64,000 nucleotides of DNA, from contig OX463846.1 in assembly GCA_949825065.1 (NCBI GenBank), positions 3,243,366 through 3,307,365 of the forward strand, read 5' to 3'. Each line of letters starts with the position of its first letter. Position 1 is the stretch's first letter. Below are positions 17,989 through 27,862 of this stretch, piece after piece. Source of the DNA: Odontocerum albicorne. Lineage: Eukaryota; Arthropoda; Insecta; Trichoptera; Odontoceridae. Under the pieces are notes generated by a model, which saw only the letters and a list, made by a program, of their open reading frames with translations, made no database searches and was not told the DNA's origin. A program made the translations under genes and the position numbers.

Positions 17989-19431
17989 TAAATGCAGCTA
18001 TGCAAGACATATGGCTATAAAACTGGGCAATTATTAAAAAGGGTGGCTGCTCGAATGAAAGCCGTAATTCACAGTTTGACTAGTGTAACCACCTCCAAAA
18101 AAGTGGAGTGATGGTTTTGAAAAAACTGCAAAAACAGGAGGGGATGTGATGAATTCAAAATAATAGAGCAGTTGGAGATTGTTAATCTAAGATTGGATAG
18201 ATCAAGGCCTTTGATAACAATTTTAATAAGGAAAAAAATGTTATCCGTGAATATGGAGGTCCGATTGGCTTCTAAAAAAACCTTTTGTGTACAAAAGCTT
18301 TCAAGTAAATTTGACTTTTTTTTCCATTTCTATGGATACGCATCTATAAATTTGAAAGTTAAGCGATGTTATGGAATTGAATTTAGGCTAAGGGAACGTT
18401 TTACAAAAGCTCAAAATTGTTTGAGAAAATTTAGTATCCTGGCGAAAATTTAACATTGAAATTCCCGCAAAACCCTCGCTGCACGGTGCACAGAGCTAAT
18501 AGTTCCGTAAAATTAATCATTCTACGATAAATGGAAACTACTTGTTACGTTTTTACGACTCGCGTTACTTGTACAGTGCAGTTTTAAGAATGTGGAAACC
18601 GGCTGGATTAAAAGCCACATTTATGTTCTCTGAATTCTCGGTGAAACAATTTCGAAATGATAAAATGTTCCTCGTTTTTCATTGAAACACCTTCTCACAC
18701 CATTGCAGCGTAAAACGATATGAATCCACGCGACAAAATGGGAAACGTTTTGACAATGATTTAAACGAGCAATTCACTTTTATTATTACATATTGTTTAA
18801 GAAGAAGATATTCATGAGCTTTGTCATAAAAGTTGTGATGAAAACAAAGAAATTAATTTTACTCACATTTAAGAAAATGAGTCACTAAGTGTGGATATAT
18901 TAAATAAGGGTAAAATAAAATCCACCATCTTAATCAAAGGTTTAAAGATGTTTGATTAAAATTATGCTAAAAATCAGTGTTTTACTTTACAAAAAGATTT
19001 TTTTTTGAGATTGAGACAAAAAGATTTTGGACTTTGAGGCACTGGATTTTTGTTAGATATTAATTTAATTATGAAATATGTATTACTAAGGTCTCCTATT
19101 ACGATCTTGAGGATTTGAATTAATCGCAATTTGTTTTCGCTTAACGTTAAACTTTAAATAGTTTTATTTGACATTAGTTATCTAGAGATAAGGTGAATTG
19201 TTTCAAAATGGCAGAATGTACAAAATTCTTGCAAGTATTAAAAAAAAACACGTTTTCTGTTGTAAATGCGATTCGCAAACTTCATCATATTTTGGGTCAT
19301 AATCATTTATTTATTTAATATACAAAGCTTAGATGTACAGGTAACATACATAACGAATGCCTGTTACTAAGAAAACTCAAAATGCTTTCTAAAAATATAT
19401 TTTTGTGTGTCAAGTGACATTACAATTTGCA
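17989..19431. other. No supported feature
   Basis: Long AT-rich stretch. The 93-residue frame at 18172-18453 has no motif I recognise and its composition tracks the local base bias, so it is not called as a gene. Confidence 0.35.
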
Positions 19432-19434
19432 TTA

Positions 19435-20625
19435 GGCTGAGGCCACACCAAAGTGGTTCGTTAGGTGCTAAGCTAGGTTTTACATGACTCATATACTAGG
19501 TGACTTCATAATTGGCCACACCAAAGTGCTTCGCACAAATTCCTTTGACATTTAGGAGCGGTTGAGTCAACAAACGATGCCACTCTCAAAACTAACCAAT
19601 TTCATTACAACTTACCATCTTTATTTCCTTCCTGTGTAACGTCATACCAAAGTGATTTTATTACAGGTACATTTTTGTATAATTTTCTCGATGGGTTCCA
19701 CAAAGGCGCCCTTTTATACACAGCTGTTATTAAAACTTCAGCCATCTTGTAAAATCACTTCGTGACGCAATAAAATTAACCAAGACATCTGTTCGCTAGG
19801 AGATCCACTCCAAAGTGCTTCGCACCAAACCACACCAAAGTGCTTCGCACCACACCAAAGTGCTTCGCACAAATTCATTTGACATTTAGGAGCGGTTGAG
19901 TCAACAAACGATGCCACTCTCAAAACTTACCAATTTCATTACATTTTACCATCTTTATTTACTTCCTGTGCAACTTCATTCCAAAGGGATTTTATTACAG
20001 GTACATTTTTGTATAATTTTCTCAATGGGTTCCACAAAGGCGCCCTTTTATACACAGCTGTTATTAAAACTTCAGCCATCTTGTAAAATCACTTCGTGAC
20101 GCAATAAAATTAACCAAGACATCTGTTCGCTAGGAGATCCACTCCAAAGTGCTTCGCACCAAACCACACCAAAGTGCTTCGCACCACACCAAAGTGCTTC
20201 GCACAAATTCATTTGACATTTAGGAGCGGTTGAGTCAACAAACGATGCCACTCTCAAAACTTACCAATTTCATTACATTTTACCATCTTTATTTACTTCC
20301 TGTGCAACTTCATTCCAAAGGGATTTTATTACAGGTACATTTTTGTATAATTTTCTCAATGGGTTCCACAAAGGCGCCCTTTTATACACAGCTGCTATTA
20401 AAACTTCAGCCATCTTGTAAAATCACTTCTTGACGCAATAAAATTAACCAAGACATCTGTTCGCTAGGAGATTCACTCGGTGACTTATCGTCATGTAGTG
20501 TGGCGCGAAGCGTGCAGTGTGGCTATTGCCATAGTATGCAGTGCGTTGGTTCGCTAGGATATGTCACCTAACTCGTAGCGTAGCTCTAAGCATCAAGCGA
20601 GGCTCCTACCTGTGTGGCCGAGGCC
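19435..20625. mobile_element. Harbinger-like non-autonomous DNA transposon
   Basis: The ends GGCTGAGGCCACAC (19435) and, from 20625 on the minus strand, GGCCTCGGCCACAC are inverted repeats with two mismatches. TTA flanks both sides (19432-19434 and 20626-20628). A three-base TTA/TAA duplication with a GG...CCACAC terminus suits PIF/Harbinger. The 1191-base body lacks a transposase frame. It consists largely of three 334-base units plus extra copies of CCACACCAAAGTGCTTCGCA, a motif related to the terminus. Confidence 0.65.
19534..20480. repeat. Three tandem 334-bp units inside the Harbinger-like element
   Basis: CACAAATTC at 19534, 19868 and 20202 marks the unit starts, 334 bases apart. Units two and three are almost identical over their shared length, including the mirrored small frames at 19738-19923 and 20072-20257. 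Unit one is more diverged. Each unit ends with two or three CACACCAAAGTGCTTCGCAC motifs that could have promoted the slippage or unequal exchange. Confidence 0.9.
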
Positions 20626-20628
20626 TTA

Positions 20629-22010
20629 GTAAATTATTAGTAAATCAATAAATTCTTAGCTAAGTTCTTGATACAATGACGCCATTGCCTGGTTGCAGAG
20701 TTGATTCAAGCTAAAATATCGTTTGTTTTAAATAAATGAAAATCTCGCAAAAAGTTCTAAAACTTCAGTTCGTCATCGTTTGTAGTAATAAAACAATTTC
20801 AGAAGCTTCATGCAATGAATTTCAATCAAAGATCTTGGTCTACATCATACGAAATTCAATTGACTTAAGAATTTAAGCCAGCATACTCTGGAAACTGTTG
20901 TATGATTGTTGATTTGATCCTAGATTACTCAGCAGAAAATGCTTAATTTCATATTCATCCATTTTTAATTCGGCGGATATGTTAATAAACCAAATTTCGC
21001 ATTTATAATAGTAAAAACCTTCGAGTGTCTGAAAAACAATCGACACATCCGCGTTCGAGTTGAACTATGGTAGGATTTTTGCGCTGAACGTGCCATTGGC
21101 CCGTTAAACGTAGATGGCGAAACGGTAACTGTCAATAACGAACGATACCGTAACATACTGACATACTTTTTATGGCCCCAATTGAAGGTTTTCAATGAAA
21201 TGTTTTTACAGAAAGATTGCATTACATACCACAGCAAGATGACACTACTCCAGATAACAAAAAAAAAGAAAATGAAAACAAACAATATAATACGACATAA
21301 CACAATTCATAAAACAGAAAAATCCTGAAAACACATCACATTGATTCTTGAAAGAAAAATGAAATCGTAAAATTGCAAAACAATCAATGGTAATTTTGAA
21401 GTTAATAAAAACCGACAGAATGTCATAGCTGACAAACATAACCGGCAGAATGTCATATGTCACTATTTACAGCCGAATTAACATTGAAAAATGAAATAGA
21501 ACGGTCAAATCATTTATAAAGATATTCGCTCCGAAAAAAAAAACCTCAAAAACATTGATTGACGATAACACTCTATAATAATCTATAAAATATAGCTTAA
21601 CGTGAAATGAACTAAACGTCAGGGGTCAATTTTTAGATATCGGATATAAATTTCAATCTATCATATAATGATAAATCCGATTGTAGTCAATCATATTCCG
21701 ATATTAACCGAATACAAAAAAACAGGGCCGTCGTTAGTAATAAACGTAATGATAATAAAAATACTCCTTTCTTCGTGAAACTTTTCCACTTATAGATCAA
21801 TTGTTATTTTTTTTAAGCTTAATCAGTTGAAACTTAATTGTCCAGAATTCGATTTTTTTTAATAGTTAGTTTATAACATTGACTCATATAATGCATAGTG
21901 ACTTGAATTCGGTGTCACAAATCATCCTTGTTTGGGTAGATTGCCTATTAAAAATTACCAACTTATAATTATTAAAATATACCTAATGTGTAATTAAACT
22001 GATAAAAATG
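20629..22010. other. No supported feature
   Basis: Open frames at 20965-21303 and 21245-21463 (minus) are rich in Phe and Ile and look like AT-bias artefacts. No terminal repeats were found. Confidence 0.35.
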
Positions 22011-22057
22011 AAGTGTATAAATTAGTGGCTAAAGTTTAGCCACTAATTTATACACTT
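22011..22057. repeat. Perfect 23-bp inverted repeat
   Basis: The left arm starts AAGTGTATAAATTAGTGGCT and pairs without mismatch with 22035-22057 around a single central G (22034). A strong cruciform or hairpin could form. There is no U-run after it in a transcription unit, so a terminator role is unlikely. It could be the remains of a small fold-back element. Confidence 0.85.
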
Positions 22058-22534
22058 TTTGGTCAAGTATTCTAATGTTGAGCTTATTGGAGTGTATGAA
22101 TATTTTCCAAATAAATCACGAATTATGCAGATTCGTGCCAAATACGAGTATTTAAATGAAAAGTCACAGCGTATAACGTTATTTAAAAAAGAAAATTTTA
22201 TATATATTTAAAACTCTTAAAAACAAATGAAAACAGTTAACAAAATATTTACAATATCAACAAATATGGAAGAACATATTTCGTCATTGAATGGATATAC
22301 ATGTATAATATATTTTAACCCTATGTCGGAAAAATGTTTATTATTTTAATTATTTGAAAATATTAGGTGTTAACATAAATTTTGTCCGTTTTTTTCCAAA
22401 TTAAAAATAAGCACCAAAAGGAAAACAAAATGGTAAAGGTTATACGCCATTCGAAAGAAAATTTTCTGTTCTACAAGATATTGCGTTTGCTTTTACATTA
22501 CATATATTATTTTATTTGATTACAAGCCTTCAAA

Positions 22535-22868
22535 ATGGAATGTCAAGTAGACGAAAGTGAGCATTTTCGACACCTCCTTCTGTTCGCGTTCAATTGAAGG
22601 AATAAAGCTACTTGCAATATTTGCAAAGTGTACGGGGAAGATGCTATGAATGAAAGGAAAGCTCGTCGACCAGTGGATTTCGATGAGGACCGCTTAAACC
22701 ATATTATTCATGAAGATCCCCTTCAAACCACCGTAGAATTGGCTAAGCAGATGAATCGTAGTCACACGACTGTATACCGCTATCTTAAATCAATGGGAAA
22801 AGTCCAGAAGTACGGCGCTTGGGTTTCACATGTTTTAATTATGTTTATTAAGCGGTATACAGTCATGT
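22535..22868 (+). pseudogene. mariner transposase N-terminus, left arm
   Basis: Reads MECQVDESEHF from 22535. After frame breaks it gives VYGEDAMNERKARRPVDFDE, then DRLNHIIHEDPLQTTVELAK, RSHTTVYRYLKSMGKVQKYG and AWVSHVL. This covers both DNA-binding helix-turn-helix regions and the start of the WVPHEL-type motif (here WVSHVL). The region around 22667 is deleted relative to the right arm. The D,D34D domain is missing. Confidence 0.75.
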
Positions 22869-23164
22869 GACTTCGATTCATCTTCTCAGCCAATTCTTCG
22901 GTTGTTTGAAGAGGATCTTCATGAATAATATGGTTTGAGCGGTCCTCACCAAAGTCCACCGGTCGTCCGGAACACTATATCTTTCAGGTCGAAATTACCG
23001 CCATTGAAACGCAAAAACCATCGACGAGCTGTCCTTTCATTCATAGTATCTTCACCGTACACTTCGCAAATATCGCGATTAGCTTTGACAGCTTTATTTC
23101 CTCGATTGAACGCGAACAGAAGGAGGAGTAGAGAATGCTCACTTTCATCTACTTGACATTCCAT
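22858..23164 (-). pseudogene. mariner transposase N-terminus, right arm
   Basis: Minus-strand frame from 23164: MECQVDESEHSLLLLLFAFN, then GNKAVKANRDICEVYGEDTM, NERTARRWFLRFNGGNFDLK and TTGGLW. After a frame break it shares IIHEDPL-type sequence with the left arm. RTARRWFLRFNGGNFDLKD is the family's second-helix region, here complete. It stops short of the catalytic domain at the fold-back centre. Confidence 0.75.
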
Positions 23165-23399
23165 TTTGAAAGCTTGTAATCAAATAAAATAATATATGTG
23201 ACGTTAAAGCAAACACAAAATCTGGTATAGCAGAATTTTTTTTTTCGAATGACGTATAACTTTTACCATTTTGTTTTACTTTTGGTGCTCATTTTCAAAT
23301 TTGGAAAAAACGGACAAAACTTATGTTAACACCCAACATAATATATTTTAGCCCTATGTCGGAAAAATGTTTATTATTTTAATTATTTGAAAATACATG

Positions 23400-24185
23400 T
23401 CAAATTTTAATTCGCAACATATCGAAAGATTTTTATTCTTGTCATTTTCAGTAGACATTTCGTGCTAGAAAAATTTGACAAAATATTTCTTTGTTGTCTC
23501 TACATAAAAAAGTATGAATACAAGTATTATCTCTTGCTTTTTCCAATTGTCTTTTTACTTTGGACGCTTAGTTACAGATCATTAGAGAGTGGAAAATCTC
23601 TTCGATTGGGTGTCCAATTTTTTTATTGTAATGGATAATCAAGTGAACCTACCCTGGACAGTCTTGGTTTGTATGTTCTGGATAATTATCTGAGACAACA
23701 CACCCAAAAATTGTTATATTAACATGTCTGTCGAACCAACCTGCCTCAGGAAATGACAGTAGAAAGAGCAATCATACTCTTTAATTTTGTGTGTCTTTAT
23801 ATAATATACATATTTTCATGTATCGCTTAACTCCTTCAGGAAAAAAACTCATAGATTTAGTTTAATGTAAATCCAACTCTGAACCCGAATTCAGAAATTA
23901 TATATGCTTGACTCCGACTCCAATAATAGTATATATTGCTAACCATATGTTACATTAACTACGTAATACGTTAGTTATACATTAACAACGTAAATGTATT
24001 TTTTTGGATATAATATCTACGGCGATTCCTTATTATAGTACACGCTATTTTTACTAGGTGGCACATAGTTCATAATTTCAAAGTTTTATTTATGGAGCTG
24101 ATTAATTTAAAAAATATAAAGAAATTGACGCCGAAGTCGATTTTAGAGGAGCATCTCCAGAACCCCACACCGATTACGAGTGCAC
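23400..24185. other. Unassigned, with hAT-like edge
   Basis: No gene. Bases 23870-23935 and 24120-24185 contain GACTCCGACTCC-like and AAGTCGATTTTAGAGGAGC-like pieces resembling the ends of the hAT element at 35283-36073, so the satellite that follows probably grew from such an element. Confidence 0.4.
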
Positions 24186-24189
24186 AAAA

Positions 24190-24718
24190 AAAAAACAATC
24201 GACTTCACGACTCCGACTTCTGACTCCAACTCCTTACTCCGACTCCTGGCTCCAGCTCCTGGCTCCGACTCATGACTCCGACTCATGACTCCGACTCATG
24301 ACTCCGACTCTTGACTCCAACTCATGACTCCGACTCATGACTCCAACTCATGACTCCAACTAATGACTCCAACTAATGACTCCAACTCATGACTCCAACT
24401 CATGTCTCCGACTCATGACTTCAACTCCTGACTCCGACTCCTAGCTCCGACTCCTGACTCAAACTCCTGGCTCCGACTTCTGACTCCAACTCCTGACTCC
24501 GACTCTTGACTCCGACTCTTGACTCCAACTCTTGACTCCGACTCTTGACTCCAACTCCTGACTCCGACTCTTGACTCCGACTCCTGACTCCAACTCCCTG
24601 ACTCCTGACTCCAACACATGACTCCGACTCATGACTCCGACTCATGGCTCCAACTCATGACTCCGACTCATGACTCCGACTTCTGACTCCGACTCCTGAC
24701 TCAGGCTCCTTACTTCGC
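24190..24718. repeat. GACTCCGACTCATGA-type minisatellite
   Basis: About 530 bases of short units built on ACTCCGACTC, ACTCCAACTC and CATGACTCC or CCTGACTCC, with period near 13 and variant forms in blocks: CATGA forms at both sides, TTGA and CCTGA forms in the middle. The minus strand reads open (SRSQESESGVG repeats), but only because the unit has no stops. The unit matches the subterminal repeats of the hAT element at 35.3-36.1 kb. Confidence 0.9.
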
Positions 24719-24729
24719 CTCCATAGTTT

Positions 24730-25515
24730 TGGTATAATCCTTTGAATAATTTCATAATTAATGTAATTAATATGCTATGGTTGTTTTTAATGTTATTCAT
24801 ATACATTTTTGCTATAATTTTTATCAAAGGCCTAAAAGTTATGACTTGTTTTATACGTATTTATTGTTTCTTTTTTGTATTTGTTGATAAATGACTAAAA
24901 TTAAATTAATAAGCTGAGTTTGAATGTCTCAACGCGTTATGGAAGAATATACCACAAATTGCTAGTTACCATACGTTGCAGAAGTTTAATATTCAAATTA
25001 TTGTTGCAAATCAAGGTATGTATGTATTTTATATACGAGTATATTAATTTAAGAAACAATTAAGTTAAAATTGAAACTCTTGTTTATTCCTTCAAACAGT
25101 CTTGTTTATTCCTTCAAACATACATAAACGAGACTTAAAAGCTTGAAACACTTTTTTTAAATTGATACTGAAAAGGTGTCTAGGGTAAATAAATTGACTG
25201 AAAACAACCTTGAAAGTGGATTTAATTCCATAAAAAAAATTTTACAGCTTTCGTTTGACTTATTTTATCATTAACTCAAAAATGTTCTATACGTATGACT
25301 AGAGTATACAATAGTTTTACAAAAAATATTATATAACGTTTTGTTAATTCTGAATAGTTTTTTTTTTTACTTTTTTCAAAATTTATTTAAGGCGGGCTTT
25401 ACTTTCAAATAAACGTTAATAAAATCTGTTACATATATGGTCACAAAAATATTGAAATCAATATAAATTAGTTGTGGAATGATTATAACAAAATTCACGC
25501 ACTGTATAATTAATA
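24730..25515. other. No supported feature
   Basis: AT-rich sequence. A 20-base block, CTTGTTTATTCCTTCAAACA, is repeated at 25080 and 25102. No gene or element ends were found. Confidence 0.35.
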
Positions 25516-26400
25516 ATAATGGAAATGAAGGATGAAGGAGAGGAAAATAAAGTTTGGATTAAAACACGTGTAGGGATCCACGGTCGTCGCTGAATATTGT
25601 CGCATACATACGGTCAATGACCGATGAAACGACCTTCAGATACCTCGATAAATTATATTAAACAGTCCAAAGGTCACATGCCAACCATTGACGCCGGCCG
25701 AGCATCGCGCCGCATTCCATACTAGAGAGAGAACGCACCACGCTGTCTCGCCAGTTTCGTAAATAAAATATACCCACATACGACAATAAACCATTTCTGC
25801 ATTCACAGAAGCGAGACAGAAGCATATCGCGAGCGCATTGTCGTGCACATTCCAAAAACATATAAATACCTACGTTACTATAAAAATAAACACTCTCTTT
25901 CCGCATTGCAATCAAACGTGTTTTTTTTTTTTTTATCGCAATGCGGAAAGAGAGAGTGTTTATTTTTATAGTAACGTAGGTATTTATATGTTTTTGGAAT
26001 GTGCACGAGAATGCGCTCGCGATATGCTTCTGTGAATGCAGAAATGGTTTATTGTCGTATGTGGGTATATTTTATTTACGAAACTGGCGAGACAGCGTGG
26101 TGCGTTCTCTCTCTAGTATGGAATGCGGAGCGATGCTCGGCCGGCGTCAATGGTTGGCATGTCACCTTTGGACTGTTTAATATAATTTATCGAGGTATCC
26201 GAAGGTCGTTTCATCGGTCATTTACCGTATGTATGCGACAATATTCAGTGACGACCGTGGATCCCTACACACGTTACACTACGAACTTGAAATTAAGAGT
26301 TCATCAATCGATTCTGAAAACATACTCATGACGGAGTGAGTCTAACATCAATTGATAACTAGTTCCTTGAGTCTCGCTGCACGGACAGTAAAGGACGACG
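25516..26400 (-). mobile_element. LINE 3' end split by the LTR palindrome
   Basis: The LINE 3' region seen at 935-1372 is present as 25516-25568 (UTR with GGAGAGGAAAATAAAG) and 26270-26400 (AAATTAAGAGTTC, ACGGAGTGAGTC, GTCTCGCTGCACGGACAGTA). The two parts are separated by the palindromic LTR pair at 25569-26269. The intact copy reads AACACGTTATTTTACTGAC across this point, which shows the insertion site and the CACG duplication directly. Confidence 0.65.
25569..26269. mobile_element. Two LTRs in tail-to-tail inverted orientation
   Basis: The left arm (25569-25909, plus) starts TGTAGGGATCCACGGTCGTC and holds a TATAAATACC box (25861) and an AAATAAA signal. The right arm (26269-25938, minus) is the same LTR inverted, with an 11-base deletion near 26032. 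A 28-base T-rich loop separates them. Outer ends are TG...CA as for LTRs. CACG flanks both sides (25565-25568 and 26270-26273), a 4-base target duplication of Ty3/gypsy type. No internal coding region remains. Confidence 0.82.
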
Positions 26401-26619
26401 TTAAAAAAAATAATTAGAAAATTCAATAAAAAATCTCTACTTGAGCGAAATGCAAGTCGATAATAAAAAAAAACTAGATATTTTTGACGAAATATGAGGG
26501 AATGGCGGGACAGTTGAGGATATTATCCAATATTGACAATATGTGAATTTTATGTCTATTTCTCCTATTAAACCAATTGAGCGAAATGAATTACTTTTAC
26601 TTACTGATTAAAAGCTTCT

Positions 26620-26720
26620 CTCTAAAATGTATTTTCTGCCATTTGTATGCTTTTGAAGTGTATTTAAATACATTATGTACATACTTTGCTGCTATCAATA
26701 AACTTATATTTATTTATTAA
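26620..26720 (+). mobile_element. Retroposon 3' end with (TTTA) tail
   Basis: GAAGTGTATTTAAATACATT, then GCTGCTATCAATAAACTTAT and ATTTATTTATTA match the minus-strand 3' end of the retroposon at 53147-53647. AATAAA could serve as a processing signal. Confidence 0.5.
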
Positions 26721-26758
26721 TTTCAATAAAATTAAAATAAATCGAAGGAGCATCGAGA

Positions 26759-26975
26759 CGACCTCCGTGGCCTTGTTGGTAAGACGCTTGTCTCCCAGCC
26801 CGGAAGTTGCGGGTTTGATTTTCGTTGGAACTCAGATTTTTTTAAAAGGATCCCTGTCTTGTTTTAGTTAAGGCCTGTTTAACATAATTCTGGTTAGTTG
26901 GGAGATATTGTCACATGTAAATAAGCTCGCCAGGTTGTACGTTATACAACGAAAGTTTAATACAATACAATACAA
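26759..26975 (+). mobile_element. tRNA-derived SINE, copy 1
   Basis: The head has a pol III A box, TGGCCTTGTTGGTAAGACG (26768), and a B box, GGGTTTGATTTTC (26811), with the spacing of a tRNA gene. The non-tRNA body includes TTGGGAGATATTGTCACATG and GCCAGGTTGTACGTTATACA, then a tail of TACAATACAATACAA. Close relatives: 40147-40362, 43787-43996, 45157-45330 and 55503-55712, all in plus orientation. Confidence 0.8.
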
Positions 26976-27249
26976 CCGAAGCTCAGATGATATTAATCTC
27001 TTGCAAACGTATTTTACCTACAATTCTATGACGAAATCGGAATAGAGATTCTAAATTCATTTTTAATTGTAGAAATATTTAAGAAGTCGCCTAATTAATT
27101 TCTTGATTTTATTATATAATTTATTACTTACTTTGACTTTATTGAAGGTCCTACGACCCCAAAAAATAGCACTTACTGAAAAAACGTAGACCCAAAAAGT
27201 AGCACTTACTGTACCACATATTGTAACTTATAGTATTTAAACTATTTCA
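26976..27249. other. No supported feature
   Basis: Contains a small tandem duplication, CCCAAAAANTAGCACTTACTG, at 27154 and 27191. Nothing else recognisable. Confidence 0.4.
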
Positions 27250-27665
27250 TATATACCATCAAGTCATCTCACTGCTGGGCTTGGTAGAGAAGAAAGTGCG
27301 TCAAACTTACCTATTATCGTATCGTCCAAGTGACAATTTTTTAGCCTTCTACGTATCAATATTTCGTTTCCTGTTTATCTTTTTTTTTAATTTCTTTTTC
27401 TCAAAATTGTAATAACTTTATAACCATATTTTCTAGGCTATTTTTCACCATAACTTCCACTCATGTTTGCATTATACATTAAATAATCAGCCTGACGTTA
27501 CTCACCTGTTCAACACGTCTTAACCCTCTTATCGCGCTTCTTTCACTCCACTCATCAGTTTTTTAGCTCAAATTAATCCTCAATAATTACTCTTCATATT
27601 TTGTCATTAATCAATTTACCGTTTTCTAAACTCAGTGCACCAACCATTTCATGCGAGAAAATCTT
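27250..27665 (-). mobile_element. LINE C-terminal fragment (FGHVERM family)
   Basis: Aligns by eye with 11950-12330 and 40430-40725 in the same orientation: GCTGGGCTTGGTAGAGAAGA at 27273 replaces the GGAGCAGGCACAGAGGAAAG of the 11.95-kb copy. No open frame. Heavily decayed. Confidence 0.45.
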
Positions 27666-27796
27666 AGAACTTAAACAGTAAGGCATTTGTATCAGTTAAT
27701 TTGTCAGAAACAAAATATGACATTTTGCTATATGAGTACAGACATCACATGTTGTTATATTAGCTGATGAATATTTACTGAAGTCAAAGTTTCAAA

Positions 27797-27849
27797 GTCA
27801 CAAAAGTCAAAGATTATGCAAAGTTTTGTATAATCTTTGACTTTTGTGA
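27797..27849. repeat. Hairpin with 19-bp arms
   Basis: CACAAAAGTCAAAGATTAT at about 27799 and its exact complement ATAATCTTTGACTTTTGTG are separated by a 12-base loop. It lies just left of a TTAA MITE. Part of the arm motif is also directly repeated upstream (AAGTCAAAGTTTCAAAGTCA). Confidence 0.8.
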
Positions 27850-27862
27850 TGAATGACATTAA

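Larger units (their letters stand above)
22363..23336. mobile_element. Fold-back element made of two inverted mariner 5' halves
   Basis: The outer ends are TTAGGTGTTAACATAAATTT (22363) and TTGGGTGTTAACATAAGTTT (from 23336, minus), a mariner-type TIR. The two arms each encode the N-terminus of the same mariner transposase in opposite directions and meet near 22850 around a roughly 75-base asymmetry. The left arm lacks about 65 bases present in the right. No catalytic domain survives. Confidence 0.8.
22305..23395. repeat. 58-bp direct repeats flanking a mariner fold-back
   Basis: Bases 22305-22362 and 23338-23395 are the same 58-base sequence (begins ATAATATATTTTAACCCTAT) with one mismatch. 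They lie immediately outside the inverted-repeat mariner at 22363-23336. Mariner normally duplicates only TA, so this long duplication calls for a separate explanation such as a pre-existing tandem repeat or repair-linked copying. Confidence 0.85.

Noticed and set aside
18172..18453. 93-residue plus-strand frame
   Set aside because: No motif, Lys/Phe-rich composition matching base bias, and no conserved neighbour.
20965..21463. Two Phe/Ile-rich minus-strand frames resembling membrane proteins
   Set aside because: Composition follows the AT bias; no family motif and no initiation context.
24413..24827. Ser-Gln-Glu-rich repeat protein on the minus strand
   Set aside because: Translation of the GACTCC minisatellite; several frames are open and there is no start context.
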